Shown in pieces: positions 23,791 to 32,022 of a stretch of 64,000 nucleotides of DNA. The position numbers and the translations under genes were made by a program. The notes beneath the pieces are model-generated. The model did not search any database and was not told where the DNA came from. It saw only the letters and a program-made list of their open reading frames with translations. This DNA comes from an uncultured bacterium. GTDB taxonomy: Bacteria; Bacillota; Clostridia; Oscillospirales; Oscillospiraceae. The DNA lies in contig CASFCS010000008.1 of the NCBI GenBank assembly GCA_949293245.1, positions 1 through 64,000 of the forward strand. The letters run 5' to 3'. Position 1 is the first letter of the stretch. Every line of letters starts with the position of its first letter.

Positions 23791-26757
23791 ATGACTGGTA
23801 TTCAAGTGGCCTGGGAAGATGTATTCAGCGTCATCAGTCAGATCAGCCCCTGGCTCATCGGCATCGGGGCAGCCCTGGTGGCAATGATAGTGCTGCTGAT
23901 CTTCGCAGGGAAGATCAACCGGCAGTATGCCGGGTTCATCCGCGCCCAGAGCGCCATTGCCGCCGTGCTGGTGGTGGTGCTTCTGGTCAACGGCATTTTG
24001 TTTGGCCCCATGTCCAACCTCATCAACTCCGCCCTCTCCGAGATGGGCACCCTCACGGAGGAGACCATCCAGACCTCCCGGGAGACGGTGGAGGCCGTGA
24101 TGAATGAGGGCATCGTGCTCCTGGAGAACGACGGCACCCTCCCCCTGGCGGATACGGACAACCTGAACGTCTTTGGCTGGGCCTCCACCAACCCGGTCTA
24201 CGGCGGCACCGGCTCGGGAACAGTGGACGCCTCCACCGCGGTATCCCTCCTCTCCGGCCTGGAGAACGCCGGCTTCCAGCTCAATACGGAGCTGTCTGAG
24301 TTCTACACCGCCTACCGCAGCGACCGGCCCCAGATCACCATCAACAACGGCCAGGACTGGACCCTGCCTGAGCCTACCGCCGACAGCTACACAGACGAGA
24401 TGCTGGACAGCGCCCGAACCTTCTCCGACACGGCCCTCATCGTTCTGGGCCGCCCCGGCGGGGAGGGGGCCGACCTGCCCAGCGACATGGGGGCCGTGCT
24501 GGACGGCACCTACGACCCGGAGCTGGACGTCATCGCCCAGGGCTCCTACTACCAGGGCACCAAGTACACCAACGCCATGTACCGCAACAACGGCGACTAC
24601 GCCGACTTTGAGGCGGGGCAGTCCTATCTGGAGCTCAGCCGCACTGAGCGGGACCTGGTGGACCTGGTCACCTCCAACTTTGATCATGTGGTCATTGTCT
24701 ACAACGGCTCCAACCCCCTGGAGCTGGGGTGGACAGAGGAGTATGAGGAGATCTGCGGCGTGGTGCTCTGCTCCAGCCCCGGCGCCACCGGCTTCAACTC
24801 CCTGGGCAGCATCCTGCGGGGCACGGTGAATCCCTCCGGCAAGACGGTGGACACCTGGCTGCGGGATGTGACCGCCGCCCCCACCGCCTGGAACATCGGC
24901 CACTTCGCCTATGACAATGTCCAGACCATCACCGACGCGGCCAAGGCCCACTGGGAGCGGGCGGACGGCGTGGTCTCCTTTGTCAACTATGTGGAAAACA
25001 TCTACGTGGGCTACCGCTTCTACGAGACCGCCTATGTGGAGGCCCGGGACAACGGCTTTGACTTTGATTACGATGCCGCGGTCATGTATCCCTTCGGCTA
25101 CGGCCTGAGTTACACCTCCTTCACCCAGGAGCTGGGGGAGCCCACCATTGCCGACGACGGGATCACCGTGGATGTCACGGTGACCAACACCGGCTCTGTG
25201 GCGGGCAAGGACGTGGTGGAGCTCTACTATACCCCGCCCTACACCGACGGGGGCATTGAGAAGGCCGCCGTGAACCTGGCTGCCTTCGGCAAGACGGAGG
25301 AGCTGGCCCCGGGGGCCTCCCAGACCATCACCCTGGGCTTTGACCTGGAGGACATGGCCTCCTTCGACACCTACGGCACGGGCCACTATGTGCTGGAGGC
25401 GGGGGTCTACACCGTCTCCCTGCGGACCGATGCCCACACCGTAGTGGATTCCTTCGACTTTACCGTGGAGTCCACCATTGTCTACGACGAGAACAACCTC
25501 CACGACGGCGATCTCACCGTAGCGGACGTGAAGCTGGACTTTGCCGAGGGCGAGGTGCTCTACCTCTCCCGGGCCGGGGGATTCGCCAACTACGCTCAGG
25601 CTACGGCCGCCCCGGCGGACTACTCCCTGCCCGAGGGCTATGAGGTCACCGGCCACGGCACCTATGACGTCTACGCCCACAACAACGACGCCGACGAGAT
25701 GCCCACCACCGGCGCCCACAACGGCCTGGAACTGGTGGATCTGCGGGGGGTGGACTACGACGATCCCCAGTGGGAGCAGCTGCTGGACCAGCTCACGGTG
25801 GAGGATATGGTCAACCTCATCGCCTACGGCGGCTACGGCACAGTGGAGGCCGACTCCGTGGGGAAGGTGGCCACTCTGGACGCCGACGGCCCTGCGGGGG
25901 TCAACTCCAGCCTGACGGGCTCCTTCGGTATGGGCTACTGCGGTGAGATCTCCCTGGCCCAGACCTGGAACACCCAGCTGGCCTATGATTACGCCTACAA
26001 CATGCTCCAGGAGTTCATCGAGTTCGGGTTCAACGGCTGGTATGCCCCCTCCATGAACATGCACCGCTCCCTCTTCGGCGGGCGCAACTTCGAGTACTAC
26101 TCCGAGGACAGCCTCCTCAGCGCCCAGATGGCCGTGGTGGAGTGCCAGGCCGCCTACGACCACGACGTCTACCCCTACATCAAGCACTTCGCCTTCAATG
26201 AGCAGGAGATCAACCGCAACGGCATGCTGTGCACCTGGCTCACCGAACAGGCCGCCCGGGAGATCTACCTCAAGCCCTTCGAGGCCTGTGTCAAGGCCAG
26301 CGACGGCAATACCCTGGCGGTGATGTCTTCCTACAACTATGTGGGCACCACCTGGGCCGGGGGCTGCTCTGCCCTGCTCAACGACATCCTCCGGGGCGAG
26401 TGGGGCTTCCAGGGGATGGTCCTCACGGACTATTTCGGCAACTACGGCTATATGGACGCGGACAAGGCCATCCGGGGGGGCTCCGACGCCATGCTGGGCA
26501 CCGCCGGCAATGACGCCATCCTCACCGACCAGACCAGCGCCACCTCCCTGCTGGCCATGCGCAACGCCTGCCACAACATCCTCTACACCGTGGCCAACTC
26601 CCGGGCCTATTCGGCGGATGTATACGCCAGCACGGTGGCCATGCCCGGCTGGCAGGTGACTGCCTTTGTCATCGACGGAGTTCTGGCGGCCGCCCTCATT
26701 GCCCTGGAGGTCCTGGCGGTACGGGGCCTGCGGAAGAGAAGCAAGGCTGCCGCCTGA
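23791..26757 (+). CDS. Membrane-anchored glycoside hydrolase family 3 with permuted domains
   Basis: 988 residues. Two N-terminal transmembrane helices (about 18-40 and 50-70) and one near the C-terminus (VTAFVIDGVLAAALIALEVL) anchor it. Usual GH3 order is catalytic barrel first; here the GH3_C-like part (about 95-400; MNEGIVLLENDGTLPL) and Fn3-like part (about 430-560; FGYGLSYTSF, VTNTGSVAGKDVVELYY) come first and the barrel last (about 660-930: DADGPAGV, KHFAFNEQEINRNG, and nucleophile D880 in VLTDYFG). Substrate likely a beta-linked gluco- or xylo-oligosaccharide. AGGAGG precedes the ATG. It stands alone between terminator and promoter regions. A permuted order is known in some clostridial GH3 proteins, but I rely on recall for that. 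Confidence 0.85.
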   Translation: MTGIQVAWEDVFSVISQISPWLIGIGAALVAMIVLLIFAGKINRQYAGFIRAQSAIAAVLVVVLLVNGILFGPMSNLINSALSEMGTLTEETIQTSRETVEAVMNEGIVLLENDGTLPLADTDNLNVFGWASTNPVYGGTGSGTVDASTAVSLLSGLENAGFQLNTELSEFYTAYRSDRPQITINNGQDWTLPEPTADSYTDEMLDSARTFSDTALIVLGRPGGEGADLPSDMGAVLDGTYDPELDVIAQGSYYQGTKYTNAMYRNNGDYADFEAGQSYLELSRTERDLVDLVTSNFDHVVIVYNGSNPLELGWTEEYEEICGVVLCSSPGATGFNSLGSILRGTVNPSGKTVDTWLRDVTAAPTAWNIGHFAYDNVQTITDAAKAHWERADGVVSFVNYVENIYVGYRFYETAYVEARDNGFDFDYDAAVMYPFGYGLSYTSFTQELGEPTIADDGITVDVTVTNTGSVAGKDVVELYYTPPYTDGGIEKAAVNLAAFGKTEELAPGASQTITLGFDLEDMASFDTYGTGHYVLEAGVYTVSLRTDAHTVVDSFDFTVESTIVYDENNLHDGDLTVADVKLDFAEGEVLYLSRAGGFANYAQATAAPADYSLPEGYEVTGHGTYDVYAHNNDADEMPTTGAHNGLELVDLRGVDYDDPQWEQLLDQLTVEDMVNLIAYGGYGTVEADSVGKVATLDADGPAGVNSSLTGSFGMGYCGEISLAQTWNTQLAYDYAYNMLQEFIEFGFNGWYAPSMNMHRSLFGGRNFEYYSEDSLLSAQMAVVECQAAYDHDVYPYIKHFAFNEQEINRNGMLCTWLTEQAAREIYLKPFEACVKASDGNTLAVMSSYNYVGTTWAGGCSALLNDILRGEWGFQGMVLTDYFGNYGYMDADKAIRGGSDAMLGTAGNDAILTDQTSATSLLAMRNACHNILYTVANSRAYSADVYASTVAMPGWQVTAFVIDGVLAAALIALEVLAVRGLRKRSKAAA

Positions 26758-26846
26758 GAAGACTTCATTACAAGCGTTCCATTCCTCCTAAAAGACCGCG
26801 TCTGCCCGGTGGGACTTTGCCGGCCTGCCGGGCGGCGCGGCCGCCC

Positions 26847-26875
26847 TTGACACGGGGGGGCTTTTCCGGTACAAT
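26847..26875 (+). promoter_or_regulatory. Near-consensus sigma-A promoter of ECF S-component gene
   Basis: TTGACA (26847-26852), exactly 17 bases, TACAAT (26870-26875). Transcription should begin near 26882, leaving a leader of about 180 bases. Confidence 0.85.
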
Positions 26876-26881
26876 AAAGCG

Positions 26882-27009
26882 GTCCGGCAGGAAGCCGGCG
26901 GCGGCGCCCAGAAGGGCGTCAACCCCATTCCGGCGTTTCAGAGGACCTGCCTGCAACGGTGTACCACGAAGGTATGCGCTTTCTCCCAGAGAAAGGGCAT
27001 ACCTTTTTT
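26882..27009 (+). promoter_or_regulatory. Structured leader with intrinsic terminator (riboswitch-like)
   Basis: Three nested helices: GGCAGG (26886-26891) with CCTGCC (26946-26951); GCCGG (26894-26898) with CCGGC (26930-26934); GCGCCC (26904-26909) with GGGCGT (26914-26919). A terminator follows: GGTATGC (26971-26977) with GCATACC (26997-27003), inner pairs CTTTCT/AGAGAAAG, then six T (27004-27009). The layout of aptamer-like fold plus terminator ahead of a vitamin-type transporter gene points to a riboswitch or attenuator. I could not match it to TPP, cobalamin, FMN, THF or preQ1 classes by eye. Confidence 0.55.
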
Positions 27010-27061
27010 GTGTCCGGCGGGGAGGACGCTCTGTCCCCGGGAGAGGAAATGAGGAGATATG

Positions 27062-27634
27062 ATGTCATCTGTAAAAAAGATCTGTGTGTGCGCCCTGTGC
27101 GCCGCTTTGTGCTGTGTGCTGCCCCTGGCCTTCCACGCGGTGGGACTGGGGACCGCCCTCTCCCCCATGCACCTGCCGGTGCTGCTGTGCGGCCTGGTGT
27201 GCGGCTGGCCCTACGGGGCCCTGTGCGGCCTGGTGGGGCCGGTGCTCTCCAGCGTGGTCTCCGGTATGCCCGGCGCCCCCCAGCTGCTGACCATGGTGCC
27301 CGAGCTGATGGTGTACGGCCTGGCCGCCGGGGCGCTGATGGCCCGGGTGCGCACCGGGCGGCACCTGGCCGACCTCTCCCTGTCTCTGGTGCCCGCCATG
27401 GTGCTGGGCCGTGTGGCGGGGGGCTGTGTCCAGGCCCTGGTGTACCTCTCCCGGGCGGAGGGGTACTCCCTGGCCCTGTGGGCGGGGAGCTATGTGGTGG
27501 GCACCCTGCCCGGGGCGGTGGTCCAGCTCATCGTGCTGCCCGCCCTGGTGCTGGTGCTCACCCGGGCCAGGCTGCTGCCCGCCCGGTACCCCGGCCAGGA
27601 TACCCCCGCCGCCCTGCGGGAGAAGCAGGCGTAA
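27062..27634 (+). CDS. ECF transporter S component (substrate unknown)
   Basis: 190 residues with about five or six transmembrane helices. The sequence MSSVKKICVCALCAALCCVL, SPMHLPVLLCGLVCGWPYGA and VPELMVYGLAAGALMA has the N-terminal Ala-rich helix and the loop typical of substrate-binding S proteins, which dock on the shared EcfA1-A2-T module (encoded here at 34044-36644). GAGGAG is 5 bases from the ATG at 27062; an ATG directly before it is too close. Likely cargo is a vitamin or nucleobase-type compound; the fused kinase encoded next may trap it (inference). Confidence 0.8.
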   Translation: MSSVKKICVCALCAALCCVLPLAFHAVGLGTALSPMHLPVLLCGLVCGWPYGALCGLVGPVLSSVVSGMPGAPQLLTMVPELMVYGLAAGALMARVRTGRHLADLSLSLVPAMVLGRVAGGCVQALVYLSRAEGYSLALWAGSYVVGTLPGAVVQLIVLPALVLVLTRARLLPARYPGQDTPAALREKQA

Positions 27635-27647
27635 CAAAACATGCATT

Positions 27648-27676
27648 GAGGCACATCCCGCTTGGGGATGTGCCTC
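27648..27676 (+). terminator. Hairpin between S-component and kinase genes
   Basis: GAGGCACATCCC (27648-27659) pairs with GGGATGTGCCTC (27665-27676) over 5 bases; no T-run, so possibly partial termination or mRNA stabilisation. Confidence 0.6.
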
Positions 27677-27705
27677 AAACTCTCAGAAAGAAGGAGGGAG
27701 GGACC

Positions 27706-28824
27706 ATGGACCAGCGGGAGACCCGGGCGCTCATCCGGGTCCTGAGCCGCCACACCGCCCGCTACCCGGAGATGGAGCCGGCGGACGGGGTGAAGCTGCT
27801 CTATCAGAGCGAATTCGGGGGCGGCCACCTGGTGAAGGCGGGCGGAGCCTGCCTGGAGCGGCTGCGGGCGGAGTGGGCCGCCGTGCCCCGGACGCCCCAA
27901 AGCCCCTGGTGGGAGGATCTGGGAAACGGTATGGTGCGGGTGATGCTGGGTGCGGTGACCGAGGAGACCTATCCCCTGGCGCTGCTGGCGGCGGACTTTG
28001 CCCGGGGCGGGGCCTTCCCCACCGGCAGCCGGGAGAGATTTGAGGAGAAGCTGGGGGTGCTGCGGCGGCTGAGCGGGGCGGGGAAGCTGCCCTTTTCCCT
28101 CCAGGCCCTGGAGACCTGGCTGGCGGAGTACCGCCGGGCGGGATATCCGGCGGTGTCCCACAGTGAGGGGTACCGCCAGGCATACCGCCCGGCTTACCGG
28201 GTGCTCCCCCGGCGTGTGTCCCTCCCCCTGCTGGTGGAGGAGATTCAAGACCTGGCCCGCCGGCAGGAACGGGTGCTGGTGGCCCTGGACGGCCGGTGCG
28301 CCGCAGGGAAGAGCACCCTGGGGGCCTGGCTGTTGGCCCGGTACGGCTATACCCTGGTCCACCTGGACCACTTCTTTCTCCGGCCTCACCAGCGCACTGC
28401 CGCCCGGTACGCCCAGCCCGGGGGCAACGTGGACCACGAGCGCTTTCTGGACCAGGTCCTCCGCCCCCTGTGGGAGGGGAGACGGGCGGTGTACCGCCCC
28501 TTTGACTGCGCCGCCCAGGCCCTGGGGGAGCCTGTGGCGGTGGAGGCCGGGAACGTGGTGGTGGTGGAGGGCTCCTACTCCTGCCACCCCGCCCTGTGGC
28601 CCTGGTACCACCTGCACGTGTGCCTCACGCTGCCCCCCCAGATCCAGCGGCAGCGCCTGCTGGAGCGGGAGGGGCCGGCAGGGGCGGAGGTCTTTGCGGA
28701 GAAGTGGATCCCCCTGGAGGAGAAGTACCTGGCGGCCTTTCACATCCCCCGGCGGTGTGAGTACCACCTGGAGCTGACGGGGGAGCCCTGGCCCGGGGGG
28801 ATCACACCGGGCGGTGAAGGGTGA
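27706..28824 (+). CDS. Uridine kinase-like P-loop protein with unknown N-terminal domain
   Basis: 372 residues. The N-terminal half (1-185: VLSRHTARYPEMEPADGVKL, LYQSEFGGGHL, RFEEKLGVLRRL) is a domain I cannot name. The C-terminal half is a P-loop phosphotransferase of the uridine kinase/phosphoribulokinase class: Walker A ALDGRCAAGKSTLG, then LVHLDHFFLRP, and the conserved GNVVVVEGSYSCHP lid region. The likely reaction is phosphorylation of a nucleoside or small alcohol. GGAGGGAGGG precedes the ATG. Linkage to an ECF S component suggests uptake followed by phosphorylation. Its 3' end overlaps the convergent Crp/Fnr gene by 23 bases. Confidence 0.75.
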   Translation: MDQRETRALIRVLSRHTARYPEMEPADGVKLLYQSEFGGGHLVKAGGACLERLRAEWAAVPRTPQSPWWEDLGNGMVRVMLGAVTEETYPLALLAADFARGGAFPTGSRERFEEKLGVLRRLSGAGKLPFSLQALETWLAEYRRAGYPAVSHSEGYRQAYRPAYRVLPRRVSLPLLVEEIQDLARRQERVLVALDGRCAAGKSTLGAWLLARYGYTLVHLDHFFLRPHQRTAARYAQPGGNVDHERFLDQVLRPLWEGRRAVYRPFDCAAQALGEPVAVEAGNVVVVEGSYSCHPALWPWYHLHVCLTLPPQIQRQRLLEREGPAGAEVFAEKWIPLEEKYLAAFHIPRRCEYHLELTGEPWPGGITPGGEG

Positions 28825-29455
28825 AGGAATTCTTCCGGCAGGTGAGGATCCCCTCCTGCCGCAGCTTGGACAGGGTGGCGGACAGGGCGCTGCGGTCCAC
28901 CCCCAGGTAGTCCGCCAGCTGCTGCCGGTCGAAGGGGATGGTGAAGGAGGGGGAGCCCCCCAGGGCGGCCTGCTCCGACAGGTAGGAGAGAACCCGCCCC
29001 CGGATGGACTTGGGGGTGGTGTGGAGGATGCGCCGGGAGAGGGAGAGATTCTTCCGGGCGGAGATCTGAAGCAGGTTCTCAATGAGGCGGCTGTGGTGGG
29101 TGCAGCTGGCCGGGCAGGTATGGAGCAGCTTGGCCACCTGGAGGAAGAGGATTTGGGCGTCCTCCGCGGCGGTCACGTCCACCAGCAGGGGCTCGTTGGG
29201 GATGGCGGCGTAGGTCTCTCCGAAGATCTCCCCGGCGGCGGCGCGGCCCAGGATGCTCCTAGCGCCCCAGATGTCGGTGCTCTCAATGGTCACCGACCCG
29301 GAGAGCACCACCCCCAGGGCGTCCACGGTCTGCCCCACATGGAAGATGGTATCCCCCCGGGGGTAGGACCGGGTGTAGGCCCCCAGGCAGCGCAGCATGG
29401 CCTGGGCCTCCTGGGGCTGGGTGCCCGCGAACAGGGGCGTCTGGGTGAGTTCCAT
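28802..29455 (-). CDS. Crp/Fnr-family transcriptional regulator
   Basis: 217 residues. Cyclic-nucleotide-binding-type beta roll 1-115 (YPRGDTIFHVGQTVDALGVV, GEIFGETYA) and a winged HTH 145-215 (FDRQQLADYLGVDRSALSAT). No N-terminal Cys cluster of classical Fnr; C-x-S-C (CPASCTHH) near 128 is not the usual position. GGGAGG precedes the ATG at 29455. Divergent from a ferredoxin-like gene with a 13-bp palindrome in between, the arrangement typical of redox or nitrosative-stress regulators such as those paired with hybrid cluster protein genes; hcp itself is absent. Confidence 0.9.
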   Translation of the reverse strand: MELTQTPLFAGTQPQEAQAMLRCLGAYTRSYPRGDTIFHVGQTVDALGVVLSGSVTIESTDIWGARSILGRAAAGEIFGETYAAIPNEPLLVDVTAAEDAQILFLQVAKLLHTCPASCTHHSRLIENLLQISARKNLSLSRRILHTTPKSIRGRVLSYLSEQAALGGSPSFTIPFDRQQLADYLGVDRSALSATLSKLRQEGILTCRKNSFTLHRPV

Positions 29456-29470
29456 AGAATTTCCTCCCAA

Positions 29471-29483
29471 TGTTGTCACAACA
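29471..29483. promoter_or_regulatory. Palindromic operator candidate for the Crp/Fnr regulator
   Basis: TGTTGT-C-ACAACA is a perfect 13-bp palindrome 16 bases before the regulator's start codon. A TATAAT (29558-29563) serves the divergent ferredoxin gene. Autoregulation is plausible. Confidence 0.55.
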
Positions 29484-29640
29484 ACATACAAAACAGGGCC
29501 GCTGCCCTATACTCGTGTACACCGGGAGGGCCGCGGGCCCCGGGCCGGTACTGTCATTATAATATACCCCGGGGCGGGGCGCAAAAGGAAATGGGCCCGC
29601 CGCCGGAGAGAACAGAAGAACATTGGGGAGGAACACAGCT

Positions 29641-30348
29641 ATGGTACGGAAGATCGTGTATATCGACCAGGAGAAATGCAACGGCTGCGGGGCGTGCGCC
29701 GCCGCCTGCCACGAGGGGGCCATCGCCATGGTGGACGGGAAAGCCCGCCTCATCCGGGACGACTACTGTGACGGCCTGGGGGATTGCCTGCCCGCCTGCC
29801 CGGTGGACGCCATCGAGATCATTGAGCGGGAGGCCGTGCCCTATGACGAGGCGGCGGTGAAGGCCAACCAGGGGGCCAAGGGACAGGCCGCCCCCCAGCC
29901 CTGGGGCTGCCCCGGCAGCCGGTCCAGACTGCTGGAGCGGCAGGAGGCCGGGGAACCGGCTCCCGCGGCGGGGAAGGCCCCCAGCCGGCTGATGCAGTGG
30001 CCTGTGCAGATCAAGCTGGCCCCCCTGCAGGCCCCCTATTTCCAGGGGGCGAAGCTGCTGGTGGCCGCCGACTGCACCGCCTACGCCTACGCCGCCTTCC
30101 ACGAGAAATTCATCCGGGGGCGCATCACCCTGGTGGGCTGCCCCAAGCTGGACGGGGTGGACTACGCCGAGAAGCTCTCCGCCATCCTCCAGGGCAACGA
30201 CATCAAAAACGTCACTGTGGTGCGCATGGAGGTGCCCTGCTGCGGCGGGCTGGAGCACGCGGTGCGCCGCGCTCTGGAACAGAGTGGAAAGTGCATCCCC
30301 TGGCAGGTGGTGACCATCTCCACCGATGGGCGGATCCTGGAGGACTGA
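29641..30348 (+). CDS. 4Fe-4S ferredoxin-like protein (235 aa)
   Basis: The N-terminal bicluster ferredoxin has CNGCGACAAAC and CDGLGDCLPAC (first site C-x2-C-x2-C-x3-C normal; the second set spaced C-x4-... is slightly irregular). After a Pro/Gly linker, a C-terminal domain (LVAADCTAYAYAAFHEKFI, LVGCPKLDG, VPCCGGLEHAV) resembles the iron-sulfur helper proteins found beside Crp/Fnr regulators and hybrid cluster protein. GGGGAGG precedes the ATG. Likely an electron carrier for a redox stress function. Confidence 0.85.
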   Translation: MVRKIVYIDQEKCNGCGACAAACHEGAIAMVDGKARLIRDDYCDGLGDCLPACPVDAIEIIEREAVPYDEAAVKANQGAKGQAAPQPWGCPGSRSRLLERQEAGEPAPAAGKAPSRLMQWPVQIKLAPLQAPYFQGAKLLVAADCTAYAYAAFHEKFIRGRITLVGCPKLDGVDYAEKLSAILQGNDIKNVTVVRMEVPCCGGLEHAVRRALEQSGKCIPWQVVTISTDGRILED

Positions 30349-30361
30349 CTCATCAAAAGAC

Positions 30362-30393
30362 AGAGGGCGGGCCGTTTTCACGGCCCGCCCTCT
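30362..30393. terminator. Bidirectional terminator
   Basis: AGAGGGCGGGCCGT (30362-30375) pairs with ACGGCCCGCCCTCT (30380-30393) between two convergent genes. Confidence 0.85.
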
Positions 30394-30408
30394 CTGTGTA
30401 TACAGTTT

Positions 30409-31257
30409 TTACTGCCGCCGGCGGCGCAGGCAGAAGGAGATGAGGAAGTACACCGCCAGGCACAGCGTGATGCACGCGCCGGTGGAGGAGCCCAGCTCAT
30501 AGCTCACCAGCAGGCCCGCCACCCCGCACACCAGGGCGCCCAGAACGGAGAACAGGTGGAACTGCCGCATGTTCCGGGCCAGGTTCCGCCCAGCGGCGGC
30601 GGGGAGCACCAGCAGGGAGTTGATCACCAGCAGGCCCACCCAGGTCATGGTGACGGTGACCACCACTGCCACAGCGGCGCAGAACATGGCCTCCTGCCAG
30701 AACACCCGCACCCCCCGGCTGTCAGCCAGGGCGGGGTGCACGGAGGAGAGCATGAGGGGGTTGAAGCTGAACAGCCACAGCAGCACCACCAGCAGCAAAA
30801 TGGCCGCCAGCAGGCCGATCTTGCCCGGCTCTACGCTGAGGATATCGCCGATGAGGTAGGAGTTGAACTTGGTAAAGGAGCCCCCGTCCAGGGTGGCGAT
30901 AAAGATGCCCAGGGCCACGGCGGTGGAGGAGAACACCCCGATCACCGTGTCGCTGGCCATGCTGGTGCGGTGGCGTACCAGGGAGAAGAGCAGGGAAAAG
31001 ACCACCGCAAACAAAACAGCCATCCACATGGGCTCGGCCAGGCCGCACAGCACGCCGATGGCGATGCCGGTGAAGGCGGAGTGGCCCAGGGCGTCGGAGA
31101 AGAAGGACATCCGGTTGGTGACCACCATGGTGGACAGCAGGCCGAACAGAGGGGACACCACCAGAATGGCCAGCAGGGCGTTTTTCATAAAGTACATGGA
31201 CCCCGCCTGGGCCCACTCAAAGGGGAGGAGGGAAACAATAGTATACCAGAGTTCCAT
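30409..31257 (-). CDS. Metal ABC transporter permease (zinc/manganese type)
   Basis: 282 residues, about nine transmembrane helices, ABC-3 family: YFMKNALLAILVVSPLFGLL, SFFSDALGHSAFTGIAIGVL (the conserved DALGHS loop that meets the ATPase), and FNSYLIGDIL. Moves Zn or Mn across the membrane with the ATPase and binding protein encoded upstream in the same transcript. Its start overlaps the ATPase stop by one base. Permease last in the order binding protein, ATPase, permease. Confidence 0.92.
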   Translation of the reverse strand: MELWYTIVSLLPFEWAQAGSMYFMKNALLAILVVSPLFGLLSTMVVTNRMSFFSDALGHSAFTGIAIGVLCGLAEPMWMAVLFAVVFSLLFSLVRHRTSMASDTVIGVFSSTAVALGIFIATLDGGSFTKFNSYLIGDILSVEPGKIGLLAAILLLVVLLWLFSFNPLMLSSVHPALADSRGVRVFWQEAMFCAAVAVVVTVTMTWVGLLVINSLLVLPAAAGRNLARNMRQFHLFSVLGALVCGVAGLLVSYELGSSTGACITLCLAVYFLISFCLRRRRQ

Positions 31258-32021
31258 CAGAGTTTACCGCCCTTTCCGAAGGAGAGATGAAACACCTGGG
31301 AGAAGGCGTCGCTGGAGAGGACCTCCTCCGGGGTGCCCGCCAGCAGGACTGTCTCCTTCAGCAGCACCACCTTGTCGGCGAACTGGCCCAGGGTGGCGAA
31401 GTCGTGGGTGGACAGGAGGATGGACAGGTCAAAGGTGGAGCGCACCTCGTCCAGCATCTCCAGCAGCTGCTTCTCCCCCTCCACGTCCACGCCGGACAAG
31501 GGCTCGTCCAGAATCAGGATGTGGGGCAGTGGCTCCAGGGCCATGGCCAGCAGCACCCGCTGCAGCTCCCCCCCGGACAGGGCCCCCACCCGCTTGTCGA
31601 TGAGGGATTCCCCGTGGACCCGCTCCAGGCAGGTGAGCACCCGCTGGCGCAGGGACCTGGGGATGGGGAGGAACACCGGCCAGTGGTCGATGGCGGCGGC
31701 GAACAGGTCCAGCACGCTCACCGGGTCGCCGGGGTCAAAGCTGGGGCTCTGGGGCACGTAGCCCACCAGAGGGCGGGTGCGCCGCCCGCCGGCGGTCTCG
31801 AAGTCGATGGCGCCCTCGTGGGGGACCTGACCCAGGATGGCCTTGAACAGGGTGGATTTGCCCGCCCCGTTGGGGCCGATGAGGGCCACAATCTGGCCGC
31901 AGTGGATATGGAGGTCCACATCGTGGAGGATGGGGCTGTCCCCGGCGCTGACGCCCAGACCGGTGACCTTCAGGCAGCAGGAGTGGTGACAGTCGGCGCC
32001 GTTGTGCATGTGGTGGGGCAT
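31257..32021 (-). CDS. Metal ABC transporter ATP-binding protein
   Basis: 254 residues. Walker A IGPNGAGKSTLFK, Q-loop GYVPQSP, signature LSGGELQR, Walker B ILILDEPLSGVD, H-loop STHDF. The first 20 residues (MPHHMHNGADCHHSCC) are His/Cys-rich, which is unusual for the ATPase and could bind metal. It starts one base after the binding-protein stop with GGAGGAG inside that gene, so translation is coupled. Belongs to the ZnuC/MntB branch. Confidence 0.92.
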   Translation of the reverse strand: MPHHMHNGADCHHSCCLKVTGLGVSAGDSPILHDVDLHIHCGQIVALIGPNGAGKSTLFKAILGQVPHEGAIDFETAGGRRTRPLVGYVPQSPSFDPGDPVSVLDLFAAAIDHWPVFLPIPRSLRQRVLTCLERVHGESLIDKRVGALSGGELQRVLLAMALEPLPHILILDEPLSGVDVEGEKQLLEMLDEVRSTFDLSILLSTHDFATLGQFADKVVLLKETVLLAGTPEEVLSSDAFSQVFHLSFGKGGKL

Positions 32022-32022
32022 A

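Noticed and set aside
23500..26574. 1024-codon open frame on the minus strand
   Set aside because: Antisense shadow of the GH3 gene; Val/Gly/His-rich composition typical of reverse-read coding DNA.
26882..26960. Cobalamin riboswitch in the ECF leader
   Set aside because: GCAGGAAGCCGG and CCGGCG recall part of the class, but the CCACTG box and the rest of the core are missing.
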